Positions 16,859 to 27,014 of a stretch of 64,000 nt of DNA are shown piece after piece. The notes beneath the pieces are model-generated. The model was given only the letters and a program-made list of their open reading frames with translations, did no database searches and was not told the DNA's origin. The translations under genes were made by a program, and so were the position numbers. This DNA is from Chakrabartia godavariana (GTDB lineage Bacteria > Pseudomonadota > Alphaproteobacteria > Sphingomonadales > Sphingomonadaceae). Within the stretch, counting starts at the first letter, position 1, and each line of letters starts with the position of its first letter. Location: positions 930,501 to 994,500 of the forward strand of contig RKSN01000001.1 in the NCBI GenBank assembly GCA_005518185.1. Reading direction: 5' to 3'.

Positions 16859-18115
16859 ATGTCCACACCGGTTTCACACAGGCGGGTTCTGGCCGCGTCG
16901 CTGGTGGGCACAGCCGTCGAGTTTTACGACTTCTACATTTACGCGACGGCCGCCGCGCTCGTCTTCGGGCCTCTCTTCTTCCCTTCGGATGAGCCCGGCC
17001 TGCAGTTGCTTGCCAGCTATGCGAGCTTTTCCGTTGCCTTCTTCGCACGGCCATTGGGGGCCATTGCATTCGGTCATTTTGGCGATCGCATCGGGCGGAA
17101 GTCGACGCTTGTCACCTCGCTCCTCATCATGGGGCTGTCGACGTTTCTGATCGCATTCCTACCGACGCATGCGGCGATTGGGTGGGGCGCGCCGGTGCTG
17201 CTGTGCCTGTTGCGTTTCGGGCAAGGCTTTGGCCTTGGGGGCGAGTGGGGCGGCGCGGCGTTGCTGGCCGTCGAGAATGCACCCGCAGGCAAGACAGCGC
17301 GCTACGGGATGTTCCCGCAACTTGGTGCGCCTGTCGGGTTCATCGCATCCAACGGCCTGTTCCTGTTGCTCGGCCTGTTTCTGTCGGGGGACGACTTCAA
17401 GGAATGGGGCTGGCGGATTCCCTTCCTCGGCAGTGCCCTCTTGGTCGGAATTGGCCTGTGGGTGCGGCTGAAGCTCACCGAAACGCCCGCCTTTGCGGCT
17501 GCCCTTGCAGAAGCACCGCCGCCCAAGGTGCCGTTGCGGGAGCTGATGCGCGGGCATTGGCGCGAGGTGCTGGGCGGGACATTCGCGGCGATTGCCTGCT
17601 TTGCGATCTTCTATCTCGCGACCGCCTTTGCGCTTGGCTACGGCACGACGAAACTTGGCATGGCGCGGGAGGCGTTCCTTGGCCTGCAACTGTTCGCCAT
17701 CCTGTTTCTGGCAGGGGGCATCATCGTTTCGGGCTATGCCGCCGACCGCTTCGGCGCGGGTAATGTCCTGATGGCGGGCTGCGCGCTGACGATGGTCGTC
17801 GCGCTCACCATTGTCCCGACGCTCGGCAGCGGAGTTCCGTTTCTGGTCGCGACGTTCCTCGCGATGGCCTTGTTTGCGATGGGGCTGACCTATGGCCCGC
17901 TTGGTGCCTGGCTGCCGAGCCTGTTTCCGGCGCGCGTCCGCTATTCGGGGGCGTCTGTGGCGTTCAACGTCGCGGGCATTCTGGGCGGTGGCCTTGCGCC
18001 GCTGATCGCCCAGCGCCTGTCCGACAGTGCGGGCCTTTGGGCAGTCGGCGCCTATCTGGCCGTCTGCTCTGGCCTCAGCCTTGTGGGTCTGCTGGCGTTG
18101 CGCGCAAAAGGGTGA
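16859..18115 (+). CDS. MFS transporter, metabolite:H+ symporter family
   Basis: A 418-residue transporter with twelve predicted helices. EFYDFYIYATAAALVFG in helix 1, GHFGDRIGRKSTL between helices 2 and 3, and RFGQGFGLGGEWGGAALL in helix 4 are the signatures of the MHS (ShiA/ProP/KgtP) family, which imports organic acids, osmolytes or shikimate with protons. The substrate cannot be read from the sequence. The ATG at 16859 follows GGGGAG. The last 41 bases overlap the 3' end of the converging rsmD gene, so the two transcripts are antisense to each other there. Confidence 0.88.
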   Translation: MSTPVSHRRVLAASLVGTAVEFYDFYIYATAAALVFGPLFFPSDEPGLQLLASYASFSVAFFARPLGAIAFGHFGDRIGRKSTLVTSLLIMGLSTFLIAFLPTHAAIGWGAPVLLCLLRFGQGFGLGGEWGGAALLAVENAPAGKTARYGMFPQLGAPVGFIASNGLFLLLGLFLSGDDFKEWGWRIPFLGSALLVGIGLWVRLKLTETPAFAAALAEAPPPKVPLRELMRGHWREVLGGTFAAIACFAIFYLATAFALGYGTTKLGMAREAFLGLQLFAILFLAGGIIVSGYAADRFGAGNVLMAGCALTMVVALTIVPTLGSGVPFLVATFLAMALFAMGLTYGPLGAWLPSLFPARVRYSGASVAFNVAGILGGGLAPLIAQRLSDSAGLWAVGAYLAVCSGLSLVGLLALRAKG

Positions 18116-18632
18116 TGCGCGCCTTGCCATAATCGCGCTGCGCGTCGATCTCAAAGCCGGCAACATCAACGGTTTCGGTCCGCGAGGTCTCGATGCTCAC
18201 CAGAGTCGCTAGGCCGATCCAGCCCAAACGCCCCAGCTTGTCGAGCGCGACTGAACCGGCGCCGCTGGCATAAGGCGGGTCCATCATCACGAGATCAAGG
18301 GGCGCACGGGCAGGGGGCAGCGACAGGACCGAGCCCTGCCGGACCTCGGCCCCCTTGGCGCCGAGCTTGGCGATGTTGGTCTTGAGCGCGTCAATCGCCG
18401 CCCGGTCCTGTTCCACGAAGAGGCAGCTCGCCGCGCCCCGAGACAAAGCTTCCAGCCCGAGCGCACCCGATCCTGCAAAAAAGTCCCCGACACTGAGCCC
18501 CTCAAAACTGCCCAACCGGCTGACGAGCATGGAAAACAGCGCCTCCCGCGTCCGGTCGGCGGTGGGGCGCGTAGCATCTCCCTTGGGCGCGACGAGAGGG
18601 CGTCCGCGCCAGTCTCCGGCGATAATCCTCAT
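18075..18632 (-). CDS. rsmD: 16S rRNA (guanine(966)-N2)-methyltransferase
   Basis: A 185-residue class I methyltransferase that methylates G966 of 16S rRNA in the assembling 30S subunit. The MRIIAGDWRGRPL start, the RPTADRTREALF segment, the DFFAGSGALGLEALSRGA SAM-binding motif and the catalytic MMDPPY motif (DPPY) are all diagnostic of RsmD. Its ATG overlaps the stop of the upstream pseudouridine synthase (18629-18632, ATGA), so two rRNA-modification genes form one unit. The 3' end runs 41 bp into the opposing MFS gene. Confidence 0.92.
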   Translation of the reverse strand: MRIIAGDWRGRPLVAPKGDATRPTADRTREALFSMLVSRLGSFEGLSVGDFFAGSGALGLEALSRGAASCLFVEQDRAAIDALKTNIAKLGAKGAEVRQGSVLSLPPARAPLDLVMMDPPYASGAGSVALDKLGRLGWIGLATLVSIETSRTETVDVAGFEIDAQRDYGKARITLLRATPADPQG

Positions 18633-19498
18633 GGACGACGCGTCGGCCGCGATGGCGACCGCTTCGACGGTGCAGGGGCGGCGCGATCACTGCGCGGCGC
18701 CGGGCGAGCGGGACGGGGTTTGTCCGAAGGCCGCTCATCGGATGCGGGGCGTGGTTTTGGGCCGCCCTGTTTGGACAGCGCCTGACGGAAAGTGAACAGC
18801 TGGTTGCGGTCCACTTCGGCGACCTGCCCGCGTTCCAGATCGCCGAGCACGAACGGGCCATAGCTGGTCCGGATCAAGCGCGAGACGCGCAGACCGAGAT
18901 GCTCCAGCACACGGCGGACCTCGCGGTTCTTGCCCTCGGTCAGGCGCATTTCGACCCAAGTGTTGGCGCCGGTGCGGCGTTCCAGATTGGCATCGATCGA
19001 GCCATAGCGGACGCCATCGATCTCGATGCCATGAATGAGGTCTTCCAGCTGTGCCTGGCTGACATTGCCATAAGCCCGCGCGCGATAGGACCGGACGACG
19101 CCCGTGGCGGGCAGTTCCAGCTGCCGCTTCAGTTCGCCATCGGTGGTAAGGAGCAACAGTCCTTCGGTATTGAGGTCGAGCCGCCCGACCGGGACGAGGC
19201 GCGGCAGGCCCTTGGGCAGCACGTCATAGATCGTCTTGCGGCCCTTGGGGTCGCGCTCTGCTGTCAGGACACCGGCGGGCTTGTGAAAGCGGAAAAGCTT
19301 GGCCGCCTTTGGCGGCGCGACGGGCTTTCCGTCCACAGTCACGCCGTTCAGGCTGGTCAGGATGGTGGCAGGCGTTTCGACCGGCACGTCGTTGATCGCG
19401 ATGCGGCGCTCTTCGATCATCCGCTCGATCTCGCGCCGCGAGGCGACGCCCGCCCGGGCCAGGAGTTTCGCGATGCGTTGCGGTTCGTGCGTGCTCAT
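18629..19498 (-). CDS. RsuA/RluB family pseudouridine synthase
   Basis: A 289-residue enzyme that isomerises uridine to pseudouridine in rRNA. Residues 8-55 are an S4 RNA-binding domain (RIAKLLARAGVASRREIERM). The catalytic motif GRLDLNTEGLLLLT holds the essential aspartate. The GKNREVRRVLEHLG segment and the IRTSYGPF element match RluB/RluE/RsuA. The presence of the S4 domain and the length favour RluB (23S U2605) over RluE. The last 45 residues are a Pro/Arg/Ser-rich basic tail, which probably contacts RNA non-specifically. It is coupled to rsmD by a 4-nt overlap. Confidence 0.87.
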   Translation of the reverse strand: MSTHEPQRIAKLLARAGVASRREIERMIEERRIAINDVPVETPATILTSLNGVTVDGKPVAPPKAAKLFRFHKPAGVLTAERDPKGRKTIYDVLPKGLPRLVPVGRLDLNTEGLLLLTTDGELKRQLELPATGVVRSYRARAYGNVSQAQLEDLIHGIEIDGVRYGSIDANLERRTGANTWVEMRLTEGKNREVRRVLEHLGLRVSRLIRTSYGPFVLGDLERGQVAEVDRNQLFTFRQALSKQGGPKPRPASDERPSDKPRPARPAPRSDRAAPAPSKRSPSRPTRRP

Positions 19499-19527
19499 TG
19501 GGGCGCCCTAGACGGAATTGGACCACA

Positions 19528-19635
19528 CGTCATGCTGAACTTGTTTCAGCAGCCATCAGCACCGCGTTACCCGGATCGAGGAACCTGCATTCATTTCGTG
19601 CCGCCAATGGATCCTGAAAAAAGTTCAGGATGACG
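19528..19635. repeat. inverted repeat of the CATGCTGAAC..GTTCAGCATG type
   Basis: The left arm begins at 19528 (CGTCATGCTGAACTTGTTTC) and the right arm ends at 19635 (AAGTTCAGGATGACG). The arms are complementary over about 25 bp with a few mismatches, around a spacer of nearly 60 bp. The GTCATGCTGAACTTGTTTCAGCA word is one I know as a recurring intergenic repeat in sphingomonad genomes. It fills most of the space between the pseudouridine synthase start (19498) and the end of the Rieske gene. The right arm supplies the stop codon of the latter (TGA at 19625-19627). Confidence 0.75.
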
Positions 19636-20770
19636 GACAAGAACCGAGCCGCGCCTCGATCTCGTCATGAAAGCGGCGAATGCCTGTTTCCAGCGTCCCG
19701 AGCGTCAGATGATCGAGCGCACCTGAAGCGAGCCCTTGCTGACCCAGCGCAGCGGCGCGGAAGTCTTCTGAGGCGAAGACGCCGCCATCGAGCAATTCCC
19801 AGCTGCGCTGCCAGTGGGAAATGGCCTTTTCGGTCTTGGGTTCTTCCGGGATGAGCATGAAATCCTCGACCAAGGTGCGCCCCTCGGACTGGGGCATGAG
19901 GACCATCAAATTCACATAATCGGGGCTCACGACCATCACGGTCGCAGGGAAGAGCTGATAGGCGAAGGTCACGGCAGCGCGGAGCTGGGGCCAGTCTTCC
20001 AGATCCATCGAGGCGAGATCCGCCGCGCGGCCGACGGCGGAGCGCTGGTGTGGACCGATGCAGTCGCCGGATGTCACGCCATCCTTGAAGAAGGGGCCGA
20101 TGGTCGACGCGTGGAGGCGCGCGACATGGTAGCTTTCCAGAAACGCGTCCATGATCAGCTTCCAGTTGGAAGCCACGTCATGCGTCCGCCGGTTGAAGAG
20201 GTGCAGGTCGCGCATCCCGAAGGCGTCAAAATCTGCGCCCAGGGCGTCTGCCTCGCGAAAGTCTGCACCTTCGTCCGGCGCGTACCAGATAAGGCCGCCA
20301 GCCTCACGGCTCGGAAGCTCCCGCAGACCATGCGTGGATTTATCGAAGCCGGGAAAGGTGTCCGGGCGCGGGAGGCCGACGAGCGCCCCGTCCATCGCAT
20401 AGCTCCACGCGTGATAGGGGCAGACCATGCGGGCAGCGCAGACACGCTCCTGACCCTCGACCAGCCGCGTGCCGCGATGGCGGCAGACATTGAGGAATAC
20501 ATGCGCCTTGCCGTCCCTGTCGCGCGTGATCAGGAGCGGGCGGCCAAAGCCGTCATGCGGCACCGCCATGTTCGGTTCGGGCACTAGGGCGGAAGGGGCA
20601 ATGACCTGCGGCAGGCGATCAAAAAGCGCCGCCTTTTCCTGCGCGAACCATTCGGGGTCGGTATAGTGGCGCGCCGGAACCGTGGTGATGCCGCGCGGCG
20701 CGGCCACGGTGCCATCCGCAATCTGGCGGGCGAGCGCGACCTGACCCGGCGTGGGCGTCATCATGTTCAT
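19625..20770 (-). CDS. Rieske [2Fe-2S] ring-hydroxylating oxygenase, alpha subunit-like
   Basis: A 381-residue oxygenase. The Rieske cluster is ligated by C96/H98 (CRHRG) and C117/H120 (CPYHAW). The mononuclear iron site is in the ESYHVARLH segment (H215, H220). Such enzymes hydroxylate aromatic, sterol or quaternary-amine substrates with electrons from a ferredoxin/reductase. No beta subunit, ferredoxin or reductase gene is adjacent, so it is either a homo-oligomeric type or served by distant partners. The last codons and the stop lie in an inverted repeat, so the C-terminus may have been altered by repeat insertion. It is divergent from the AmpG-like transporter. The substrate is unknown. 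Confidence 0.85.
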   Translation of the reverse strand: MNMMTPTPGQVALARQIADGTVAAPRGITTVPARHYTDPEWFAQEKAALFDRLPQVIAPSALVPEPNMAVPHDGFGRPLLITRDRDGKAHVFLNVCRHRGTRLVEGQERVCAARMVCPYHAWSYAMDGALVGLPRPDTFPGFDKSTHGLRELPSREAGGLIWYAPDEGADFREADALGADFDAFGMRDLHLFNRRTHDVASNWKLIMDAFLESYHVARLHASTIGPFFKDGVTSGDCIGPHQRSAVGRAADLASMDLEDWPQLRAAVTFAYQLFPATVMVVSPDYVNLMVLMPQSEGRTLVEDFMLIPEEPKTEKAISHWQRSWELLDGGVFASEDFRAAALGQQGLASGALDHLTLGTLETGIRRFHDEIEARLGSCPSS

Positions 20771-20835
20771 GACGGGACTATCCTTCTCCGTTTATGGCGC
20801 TACGTTCGCGCGAAATTGAGTGGGGAGCAAGTTGC

Positions 20836-22179
20836 GTGCGTGAAACCAGCCAAACCGTAACGGCAGGCGATGCGGGCATGTGGGGTGCCCTGAAGCCCTA
20901 TCTGGAAAAGGAATCACTCGCGGCCTTCTTCGTCGGCGTGTCTTCGGGCTTTCCCTATGCCATGATCGGCGCGACGCTGACGACGCGGCTCGCGCAGGAC
21001 GGCATCGACAAGAAGACGGTGACCGCCTTCACGCTCGCCTTTCTGGTGTACAATCTGAAAGTATTCTGGGCGTGGATCGTTGACGGCGTCCGCCTGCCGC
21101 TGATCGGGCATCTGGGGCAACGCGTCTCCTGGCTGCTGGTGTCCGGGCTGGCGGTCATCGCTGCGGTTATCAATCTGGCATTGGTTGATCCTTCGGCAGA
21201 CATCGGCGCGACCGTATTGGCCGCCGTTCTGGTCGGGGTTGCCGGGGCCACGTTCGACATTGTCATCGATGCATATCGGATCGAGACTCTGAAGCCCTAT
21301 CAGCTCGGCGTCGGATCGGGCATGTCGCAATATGGCTGGCGGATAGGATCGGCGGGCGCTGGCGCGCTGGCGCTGGTGGTCGCGGACCGGATGGGCTGGT
21401 CGGCGGCCTATATGGCCTGCGCCGCATTTGCGCTGCCTGCGATGCTGACAGGGCTTTGGCTTGGCGAGCCCAAGCGTCATGTCGTGACCAATGAAAAGCG
21501 GGCTTTGGGTGAAGTCATCGCGTCGGTTGTCGGGCCTTTCACCGAGTTCTTCCAGCGGTCGGGCGCGATGCTCGTTCTGCTGTTCATCCTCGTGCACAAG
21601 ATTGGCGATACGCTGGCAAATCTGACGTTCCGCCTGCTGTTCGATGACCTTGGCTATTCCAATGACGAGATCGCAATTTACGACGTCGGGGTGGGCTTCT
21701 GGGCCTATCTCATTGGCATCTTCATCGGCGGCGTCGCCTTTACCCGACTGGGCCTGAAGCGCTCCGTTCTGGTCGCGCTGGTGTTGATGGCGCTCTCGAA
21801 CCTCAGCTTTGCGGGTCTTGCAGCGTCTGGGCACAGCAATCTGGCGATGGCTGGCGCGATCGGCTTTGAAAATCTGGCGAGCGGCTTCGGCGGTGTCGTC
21901 GTGGTCGCCTACTTCTCTGCACTTTGCGATCTGCGGTTCACCGGCGCCCAATATGCGCTGATCTCGGCAGGGGCGAGCGTGGTGGGTCGGTTCCTGACCG
22001 GCACGACCGCAGGCGCGTTGATCGAGTCGCTGGGCTACGTCAATTTCTACCTGCTGACGACGGTCGCCGCGCTGCCGGGCATTGTGATCTTCTGGATCAT
22101 GATGCGGACGGGCCTGGTCGATGCCGCAATGGGAACGGCTGGCGGGGGGACGGATGGTGATCCCGAGACGCCGCACTGA
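20836..22179 (+). CDS. AmpG-like MFS transporter (PAT family)
   Basis: About 447 residues with 12 or more membrane helices. The first loop region SSGFPYAMIGATLTTRLAQDGI, the LKVFWAWIVDGVRLP segment and the DIVIDAYRIETL motif are typical of AmpG permeases, which import anhydro-muropeptides for recycling. The GTG at 20836 has GGGGAG nine bases upstream and is preferred. An ATG at 20794 has no ribosome site, and an ATG at 20878 is a shorter alternative. No beta-lactamase or recycling gene is adjacent, so the substrate is inferred from family only. Its stop abuts that of folC with no gap and no visible terminator. Confidence 0.82.
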   Translation: MRETSQTVTAGDAGMWGALKPYLEKESLAAFFVGVSSGFPYAMIGATLTTRLAQDGIDKKTVTAFTLAFLVYNLKVFWAWIVDGVRLPLIGHLGQRVSWLLVSGLAVIAAVINLALVDPSADIGATVLAAVLVGVAGATFDIVIDAYRIETLKPYQLGVGSGMSQYGWRIGSAGAGALALVVADRMGWSAAYMACAAFALPAMLTGLWLGEPKRHVVTNEKRALGEVIASVVGPFTEFFQRSGAMLVLLFILVHKIGDTLANLTFRLLFDDLGYSNDEIAIYDVGVGFWAYLIGIFIGGVAFTRLGLKRSVLVALVLMALSNLSFAGLAASGHSNLAMAGAIGFENLASGFGGVVVVAYFSALCDLRFTGAQYALISAGASVVGRFLTGTTAGALIESLGYVNFYLLTTVAALPGIVIFWIMMRTGLVDAAMGTAGGGTDGDPETPH

Positions 22180-23517
22180 TCAGTCGGGCAGCGGACCGTT
22201 TTCCTTGAGAACGACGCCCGCAAGATAGAGCGAGCCGAGGATAGCAATCCGTCGGGCGCCGCCGTCTTCGGCTATCTGGCTCAATGCTGACTCGACATCT
22301 GGCGCCGTTTTTGTTGACCCAATTCCGGCGGCCAGTGCCATTTCCGCGAGCGCTTCCGGCGCATGGCACTCATGCCCGGGAATGGGAACAGCCGTGACGC
22401 TGCGGACCACGGGTGCGATGATCCGCAGAAATTCAGCTGCATCCTTGTTGGCGAGCATGCCGATCACGATGTCGACCGGCGCACCACGCCGGAATGTCGA
22501 TAAAATGGCTTCGGCCGCATTGGGGTTATGGCCACCGTCCAGCCAGAGCTGCGCGGGTGCGACCACATCCTCGAGGGGCCCGGACGACAGGCGCTGCATC
22601 CGAGCCGGCCATTGGGTCTTCGCCATCGCCGATGCAAAGGCCGTCTCCCGAAAGGAAATATAGTCCTGGTGCCGGAGCATGGCGATGGCCAGACCGGCAT
22701 TGGCGACCTGATGATCCCCCGCCATTTGCGGCAGCGGAAGGCGCAATTGCCCCTTGCTGTCGCGATAGGCGATCATGTCGCCCTTCAACTGGCAGTGCCA
22801 GTCGCGGCCTTGCACGATTGTGGCCGTGCCTGCGGTGGCGGCGACCGCTTCGATCCGCCCTGCCACGGCGTCGGGATAGGCCATGGTGACGAGCGGCGCG
22901 CCCGCCTTGGCGATCCCTGCTTTTTCAAAGGCGATCCGCTCGAGCGGCGGGAAGTCCGGGCCATTCTCCGGATCGAGGAGGAACGCCTCATGGTCGATCC
23001 CCAATTGGGCAATGCCGCAGATGAGCGGGGCCGGGATGACGTTGGTAGCGTCCAGTCGCCCGCCTAGGCCAACTTCAATGATGGCGGCATTGGCCGGAGT
23101 GCGCGCAAAGGCGAGGAACGCAGCCGCCGTTGTTGCTTCGAAAAAGCTCGGCGCAAGCCCATCGGCTTCGGCTGCATCCAGCACTTCGGCAAGGAGCGGG
23201 GCCAATGCCTTGTCTGAAATCAGCTCGCCTGCGACGCGGATACGCTCATTGAACCGCACAAGATGCGGGCTTGAATAGACATGGACTTTTCGACCGGCGG
23301 CTTCGAGAATCGACCTCAGAAAGGCGCAGGTTGAGCCCTTGCCGTTGGTGCCCGCGACATGAAAGACAGGGGGCATGTCGAGATGCGGATTGCCCAGCAG
23401 GGCAAGCAGGCGCTCGATCCGTTCCAGCCCCAATATGTCGCGACCGGGCGACAATTGCGCGAAACGGTCCAGCTGCGCCTGAACCGCAGGGTCATCGGAA
23501 TGGGCGTGGTCTGCCAC
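22180..23517 (-). CDS. folC: dihydrofolate/folylpolyglutamate synthase
   Basis: A 445-residue bifunctional ligase that adds glutamate to dihydropteroate and then extends folates in the cytosol. The P-loop GTNGKGSTCAFL lies near residue 50, the SPHLVRFNERI segment follows, and GLGGRLDATNVI with the GIDHE motif completes the Mur-ligase core. LDGGHNPNAAEA marks the C-terminal domain. It is the last gene of the lapA-pyrF-trpFBA-accD run, six bases after accD. The accD-folC pair is a long-known conserved arrangement. Confidence 0.93.
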   Translation of the reverse strand: MADHAHSDDPAVQAQLDRFAQLSPGRDILGLERIERLLALLGNPHLDMPPVFHVAGTNGKGSTCAFLRSILEAAGRKVHVYSSPHLVRFNERIRVAGELISDKALAPLLAEVLDAAEADGLAPSFFEATTAAAFLAFARTPANAAIIEVGLGGRLDATNVIPAPLICGIAQLGIDHEAFLLDPENGPDFPPLERIAFEKAGIAKAGAPLVTMAYPDAVAGRIEAVAATAGTATIVQGRDWHCQLKGDMIAYRDSKGQLRLPLPQMAGDHQVANAGLAIAMLRHQDYISFRETAFASAMAKTQWPARMQRLSSGPLEDVVAPAQLWLDGGHNPNAAEAILSTFRRGAPVDIVIGMLANKDAAEFLRIIAPVVRSVTAVPIPGHECHAPEALAEMALAAGIGSTKTAPDVESALSQIAEDGGARRIAILGSLYLAGVVLKENGPLPD

Positions 23518-23523
23518 GTGCGG

Positions 23524-24378
23524 TCAGGCCGCAGCCTTTTCCGGCATCAGATAGCCGATCAGCCGGGCAAGCGTCTGGCGCAGGTCCTTCCGCTCCACGA
23601 CCATGTCGAGCATGCCGTGATCGAGCAGATACTCGGCCCGCTGGAAGCCTTCGGGGAGCTTTTCGCGGATCGTATCCTGAATGACGCGCTGGCCGGCAAA
23701 GCCGATGAGCGCGTTGGGCTCGGCCATCTGCACGTCGCCGAGCATGGCATAGCTTGCCGTCACGCCGCCCGTGGTCGGGTCCGTCATGACGACGATATAG
23801 GGCAGGCCGGCCTCGCGGAGCTGCGCGATGGCAACGGTCGTGCGCGGCATCTGCATCAACGACAGAATGCCTTCCTGCATGCGGGCACCGCCAGCGGCCG
23901 TGAAGATGATGTAGGGCACTTTGTCGGCCAAGGCTGCCTGTGCGCCTGCGATAAAGGCTTCGCCGACACCGACGCCCATTGAGCCGCCCATGAAGGCGAA
24001 GTCCTGAACACCTACGACGACGCCCTGACCCTCAATCTTGCCGCGCGCATTCAGCAGCGCATCATGCTCGCCAGTGGCGGTACGCGCGGCCTTGATACGG
24101 TCGACATATTTCTTGGAATCGCGGAACTTCAGCGGGTCTTCGGCGACGCGGGGCGTCGGCAGCATGGACCAGCCGTTGTCATCGAAAATCTGTTGAAAGC
24201 GCGCCTTGGGCCCGATGCGGCCATGATGGCCACACACCGTGCAGACCGACAGGTTTTCCTCATATTCCTTGATGAAGATCATCTGCGAACAGGACGGGCA
24301 CTTGTTCCAGAGATTGCCTTCGGTTTCGCGCTTGGCGATGAAGGGCATCGCATTGCGGACGCGGCTCAGCCAGTTCAT
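23524..24378 (-). CDS. accD: acetyl-CoA carboxylase carboxyltransferase subunit beta
   Basis: A 284-residue subunit that pairs with AccA (encoded 16 kb away at 40270) to transfer CO2 from carboxybiotin to acetyl-CoA, the first step of fatty-acid synthesis. The N-terminal zinc ribbon has C27, C30, C46 and C49 (CPSC and CTVC). The crotonase-fold core has [12 protein letters not shown] and [16 protein letters not shown], as in all AccD proteins. The start overlaps trpA by four bases (24375-24378). Coupling to trpA and folC is normal in alphaproteobacteria. Confidence 0.95.
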   Translation of the reverse strand: MNWLSRVRNAMPFIAKRETEGNLWNKCPSCSQMIFIKEYEENLSVCTVCGHHGRIGPKARFQQIFDDNGWSMLPTPRVAEDPLKFRDSKKYVDRIKAARTATGEHDALLNARGKIEGQGVVVGVQDFAFMGGSMGVGVGEAFIAGAQAALADKVPYIIFTAAGGARMQEGILSLMQMPRTTVAIAQLREAGLPYIVVMTDPTTGGVTASYAMLGDVQMAEPNALIGFAGQRVIQDTIREKLPEGFQRAEYLLDHGMLDMVVERKDLRQTLARLIGYLMPEKAAA

Positions 24379-25178
24379 GCGCTCTTCTCCTTCGAAACAG
24401 CATCCATCGCGGTGCGCAGCGACCGGACGAAATCGCGGACCTTGGCGGGCGAGGCCGCACCTTCTTCCGCGATGATATCGATGATTGCCGAGCCGACGAC
24501 CACGCCATCGGCGACCTTGGCAATGTCGGCCGCTTGTTCCGGCGTGCGGACGCCGAAGCCGACGGCGACGGGGATATCTGTTGCCGCCTTGAGCCGTGCG
24601 ACGGCCTCTTCAATCGAAGCCTGGGCCGCCTGCTGAAGACCGGTGATCCCGGCGACCGAAACGTAGTAGAGGAAGCCGGATGACCCTTCGAGCACGGCGG
24701 GGAGCCGCGCCGCATCTGTGGTCGGTGTTGCCAGCCGGATCAGCGAGATGCCCTTTTCCCGCAGGGCGGGGCCGAGTTCGGGGTCTTCTTCCGGCGGAAT
24801 GTCGACACAGATGACGCCGTCGACGCCGGCCTTGGTGCATTCTGCCGCAAACCAGTCCGCGCCACGGATCGTCATTGGATTGGCATAGCCCATCAGAACG
24901 AGCGGAACGTTGGGGTGCCGTGCCCTGAAGCCGGTTGCGATGGCGAACAGATTGGCTGTCCTGGTGCCCGCCGCGAGGCTGCGCAGGTTCGCCTTCTGGA
25001 TTGCGGGCCCGTCCGCCATGGGGTCGGTGAACGGCATGCCGAGTTCGATCACGTCGGCGCCGCCTTCGACAAGCGCATCAAGGATCGCAGGCGTCGCGTC
25101 GGGCGTCGGATCGCCGCCTGTGACGAAACAGACGAGGGCGGACCGACCCGGCTGGAATGCGGTGGTAAAACGGGACAT
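24375..25178 (-). CDS. trpA: tryptophan synthase alpha subunit
   Basis: A 267-residue TIM barrel that cleaves indole-3-glycerol phosphate and passes indole to TrpB through the channel of the alpha2beta2 complex. The catalytic E45 is in the [14 protein letters not shown] segment and D56 follows in the same motif. The phosphate-binding [10 protein letters not shown] loop is near the C-terminus. The ATG shares one base with the trpB stop (TGATG at 25178), which gives the equimolar translation typical of this pair. Confidence 0.95.
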   Translation of the reverse strand: MSRFTTAFQPGRSALVCFVTGGDPTPDATPAILDALVEGGADVIELGMPFTDPMADGPAIQKANLRSLAAGTRTANLFAIATGFRARHPNVPLVLMGYANPMTIRGADWFAAECTKAGVDGVICVDIPPEEDPELGPALREKGISLIRLATPTTDAARLPAVLEGSSGFLYYVSVAGITGLQQAAQASIEEAVARLKAATDIPVAVGFGVRTPEQAADIAKVADGVVVGSAIIDIIAEEGAASPAKVRDFVRSLRTAMDAVSKEKSA

Positions 25179-26386
25179 CAGAGCTTCACCCCAAGATGCT
25201 CCGCCACCGAGAAGATGTCCTTGTCGCCGCGACCGCAGAGGTTGACGAGGATGATCTCATCCTTGCGCATCGTCGGTGCAACCTTCGCGACAGCAGCGAT
25301 GGCGTGGCTGGGTTCAAGTGCGGGGATTATCCCTTCGGTGCGGCACAATAGCTGGAAGCCGTCCAGCGCCTCGGTGTCGGTGACCGAGGTATAGTCAACG
25401 CGGCCGATTTCCTTGAGCCAGCTATGCTCCGGTCCGATGCCCGGATAGTCGAGACCTGCCGAGATGGAATGGCCCTCGGTGATCTGACCGTCCTCATCCT
25501 GCAGCAGATAGGTCTTGTTGCCATGCAGAATGCCGGGGCGCCCGCCGGCGAGCGAAGCCGCATGTTCCTTGTCCAGACCATGACCCGCCGCTTCGACGCC
25601 AAGCATCTTGACCGACGGATCATCGAGGAAGGGATGGAACAGGCCGATGGCGTTTGAGCCGCCACCGATAGCAGCCACGAGCAAGTCGGGCAGGCGACCG
25701 GTGCGCGCCATCATCTGCGCGCGGGCTTCCTTGCCGATCACGCTCTGAAAATCGCGGACCAGTTCGGGGTAGGGGTGCGGCCCGGCAGCGGTGCCGATGA
25801 TGTAGAAGGTGTCATGCACGTTCGCGACCCAGTCGCGAAGTGCCTCATTCATGGCGTCCTTGAGCGTCGCCGCGCCCGAAGTGACCGGCACGACTTCGGC
25901 GCCAAGCAGCTTCATGCGGAAGACATTGGGTGCCTGACGCGCGACGTCGGTCGCACCCATATAGACGACGCAGGGCAGGCCGAAGCGCGCGCAGACCGTT
26001 GCGGTTGCCACGCCATGCTGGCCGGCACCGGTTTCGGCGATGATCCGCGTCTTGCCCATCCGGATGGCGAGCAGGATCTGTCCGATGCAATTGTTGATCT
26101 TGTGCGCGCCAGTGTGGTTCAGTTCATCCCGCTTGAACCAGATCTGTGCGCCGCCCAGCTCTTCGGTCAGGCGCGGCGCAAAATAGAGCGGGCTCGGGCG
26201 GCCGACATAATGTTCAAGCAGATCGTCAAATTCGGCGTGGAAGGCCGGGTCAGCTTTCGCCTTCCGATATTCCTTTTCGAGATCAAGGACGAGCGGCATC
26301 AGCGTTTCAGCGACATAACGTCCGCCGAACTGGCCAAAATGCCCGCGGTCGTCGGGCTGCGTACGGTAGGAGTTGGTGCGTGTCAT
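25178..26386 (-). CDS. trpB: tryptophan synthase beta subunit
   Basis: A 402-residue PLP enzyme that condenses indole with serine. K96 in the HTGAHKINN motif holds PLP. The [17 protein letters not shown] stretch and the [13 protein letters not shown] phosphate loop are canonical of TrpB1. The length (about 400) and a strict trpF-trpB-trpA order agree. The start overlaps trpF by four bases. TrpC, D, E and G are not in the window, so the pathway is split. Confidence 0.95.
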   Translation of the reverse strand: MTRTNSYRTQPDDRGHFGQFGGRYVAETLMPLVLDLEKEYRKAKADPAFHAEFDDLLEHYVGRPSPLYFAPRLTEELGGAQIWFKRDELNHTGAHKINNCIGQILLAIRMGKTRIIAETGAGQHGVATATVCARFGLPCVVYMGATDVARQAPNVFRMKLLGAEVVPVTSGAATLKDAMNEALRDWVANVHDTFYIIGTAAGPHPYPELVRDFQSVIGKEARAQMMARTGRLPDLLVAAIGGGSNAIGLFHPFLDDPSVKMLGVEAAGHGLDKEHAASLAGGRPGILHGNKTYLLQDEDGQITEGHSISAGLDYPGIGPEHSWLKEIGRVDYTSVTDTEALDGFQLLCRTEGIIPALEPSHAIAAVAKVAPTMRKDEIILVNLCGRGDKDIFSVAEHLGVKL

Positions 26387-27012
26387 AGGTCGGCTGCCGC
26401 TTTAAGGAATGCGGCGATCTTGTCCACATCCTTGATGCCCGGCGCGGACTCAACGCCAGAGGCGACGTCAACAAAGTGCGCGCCCGTCCGGCCTACTGCT
26501 TCAGCGAGGTTGTCGGCATCCAGTCCCCCAGCGAGCAGCCAGGGCAGGGGATGCGCAAAGCCGTCGAGCAAGGTCCAGTCAAAGCGCATGCCGGTGCCGC
26601 CGGGCAGATCGGCGCCCTTGGGAGGCTTGGCATCGTAAAGAAGATGGCTGACGGCGCCGACGAACTGAGGGGCGAGGGCAAGATCCTCCAGCGTCTTGAC
26701 CGGGATGGCCTTCCACACATCCCCGCCCAACGAAGCGGCAAAGGCCGGGCTTTCGTCGCCGTGTAGCTGCACGGTCGCGATACCGGTCTGGGTGCGGATG
26801 GCGTCAATCCGCGCGCGGTCTTCATTGACGACGAGTGCAACCGGCAGGACATGGGGTGGCAAGCGCCGCACAAGCGCGGCGGCCCGGTCCAGCGCCACGC
26901 TGCGCGGGCTCTTGGCAAAGAAATTGAAGCCGATGTGTGTGGCGCCGCCGACGACAGCGGCGTCAAGCGCCGCTTCGGTCGAGACGCCGCAGATTTTGAC
27001 TTTGACCGGCAT
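26383..27012 (-). CDS. trpF: phosphoribosylanthranilate isomerase
   Basis: A 209-residue TIM barrel catalysing the Amadori rearrangement before indole-glycerol phosphate formation. The [15 protein letters not shown] start holds the general-base cysteine (C8). [17 protein letters not shown] and [14 protein letters not shown] follow, and the D-V-A-S-G-V-E phosphate-site segment is near the end. The gene lies between pyrF (2 bp gap) and trpB (4 bp overlap) in a single transcription unit. Confidence 0.94.
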   Translation of the reverse strand: MPVKVKICGVSTEAALDAAVVGGATHIGFNFFAKSPRSVALDRAAALVRRLPPHVLPVALVVNEDRARIDAIRTQTGIATVQLHGDESPAFAASLGGDVWKAIPVKTLEDLALAPQFVGAVSHLLYDAKPPKGADLPGGTGMRFDWTLLDGFAHPLPWLLAGGLDADNLAEAVGRTGAHFVDVASGVESAPGIKDVDKIAAFLKAAADL

Positions 27013-27014
27013 GG

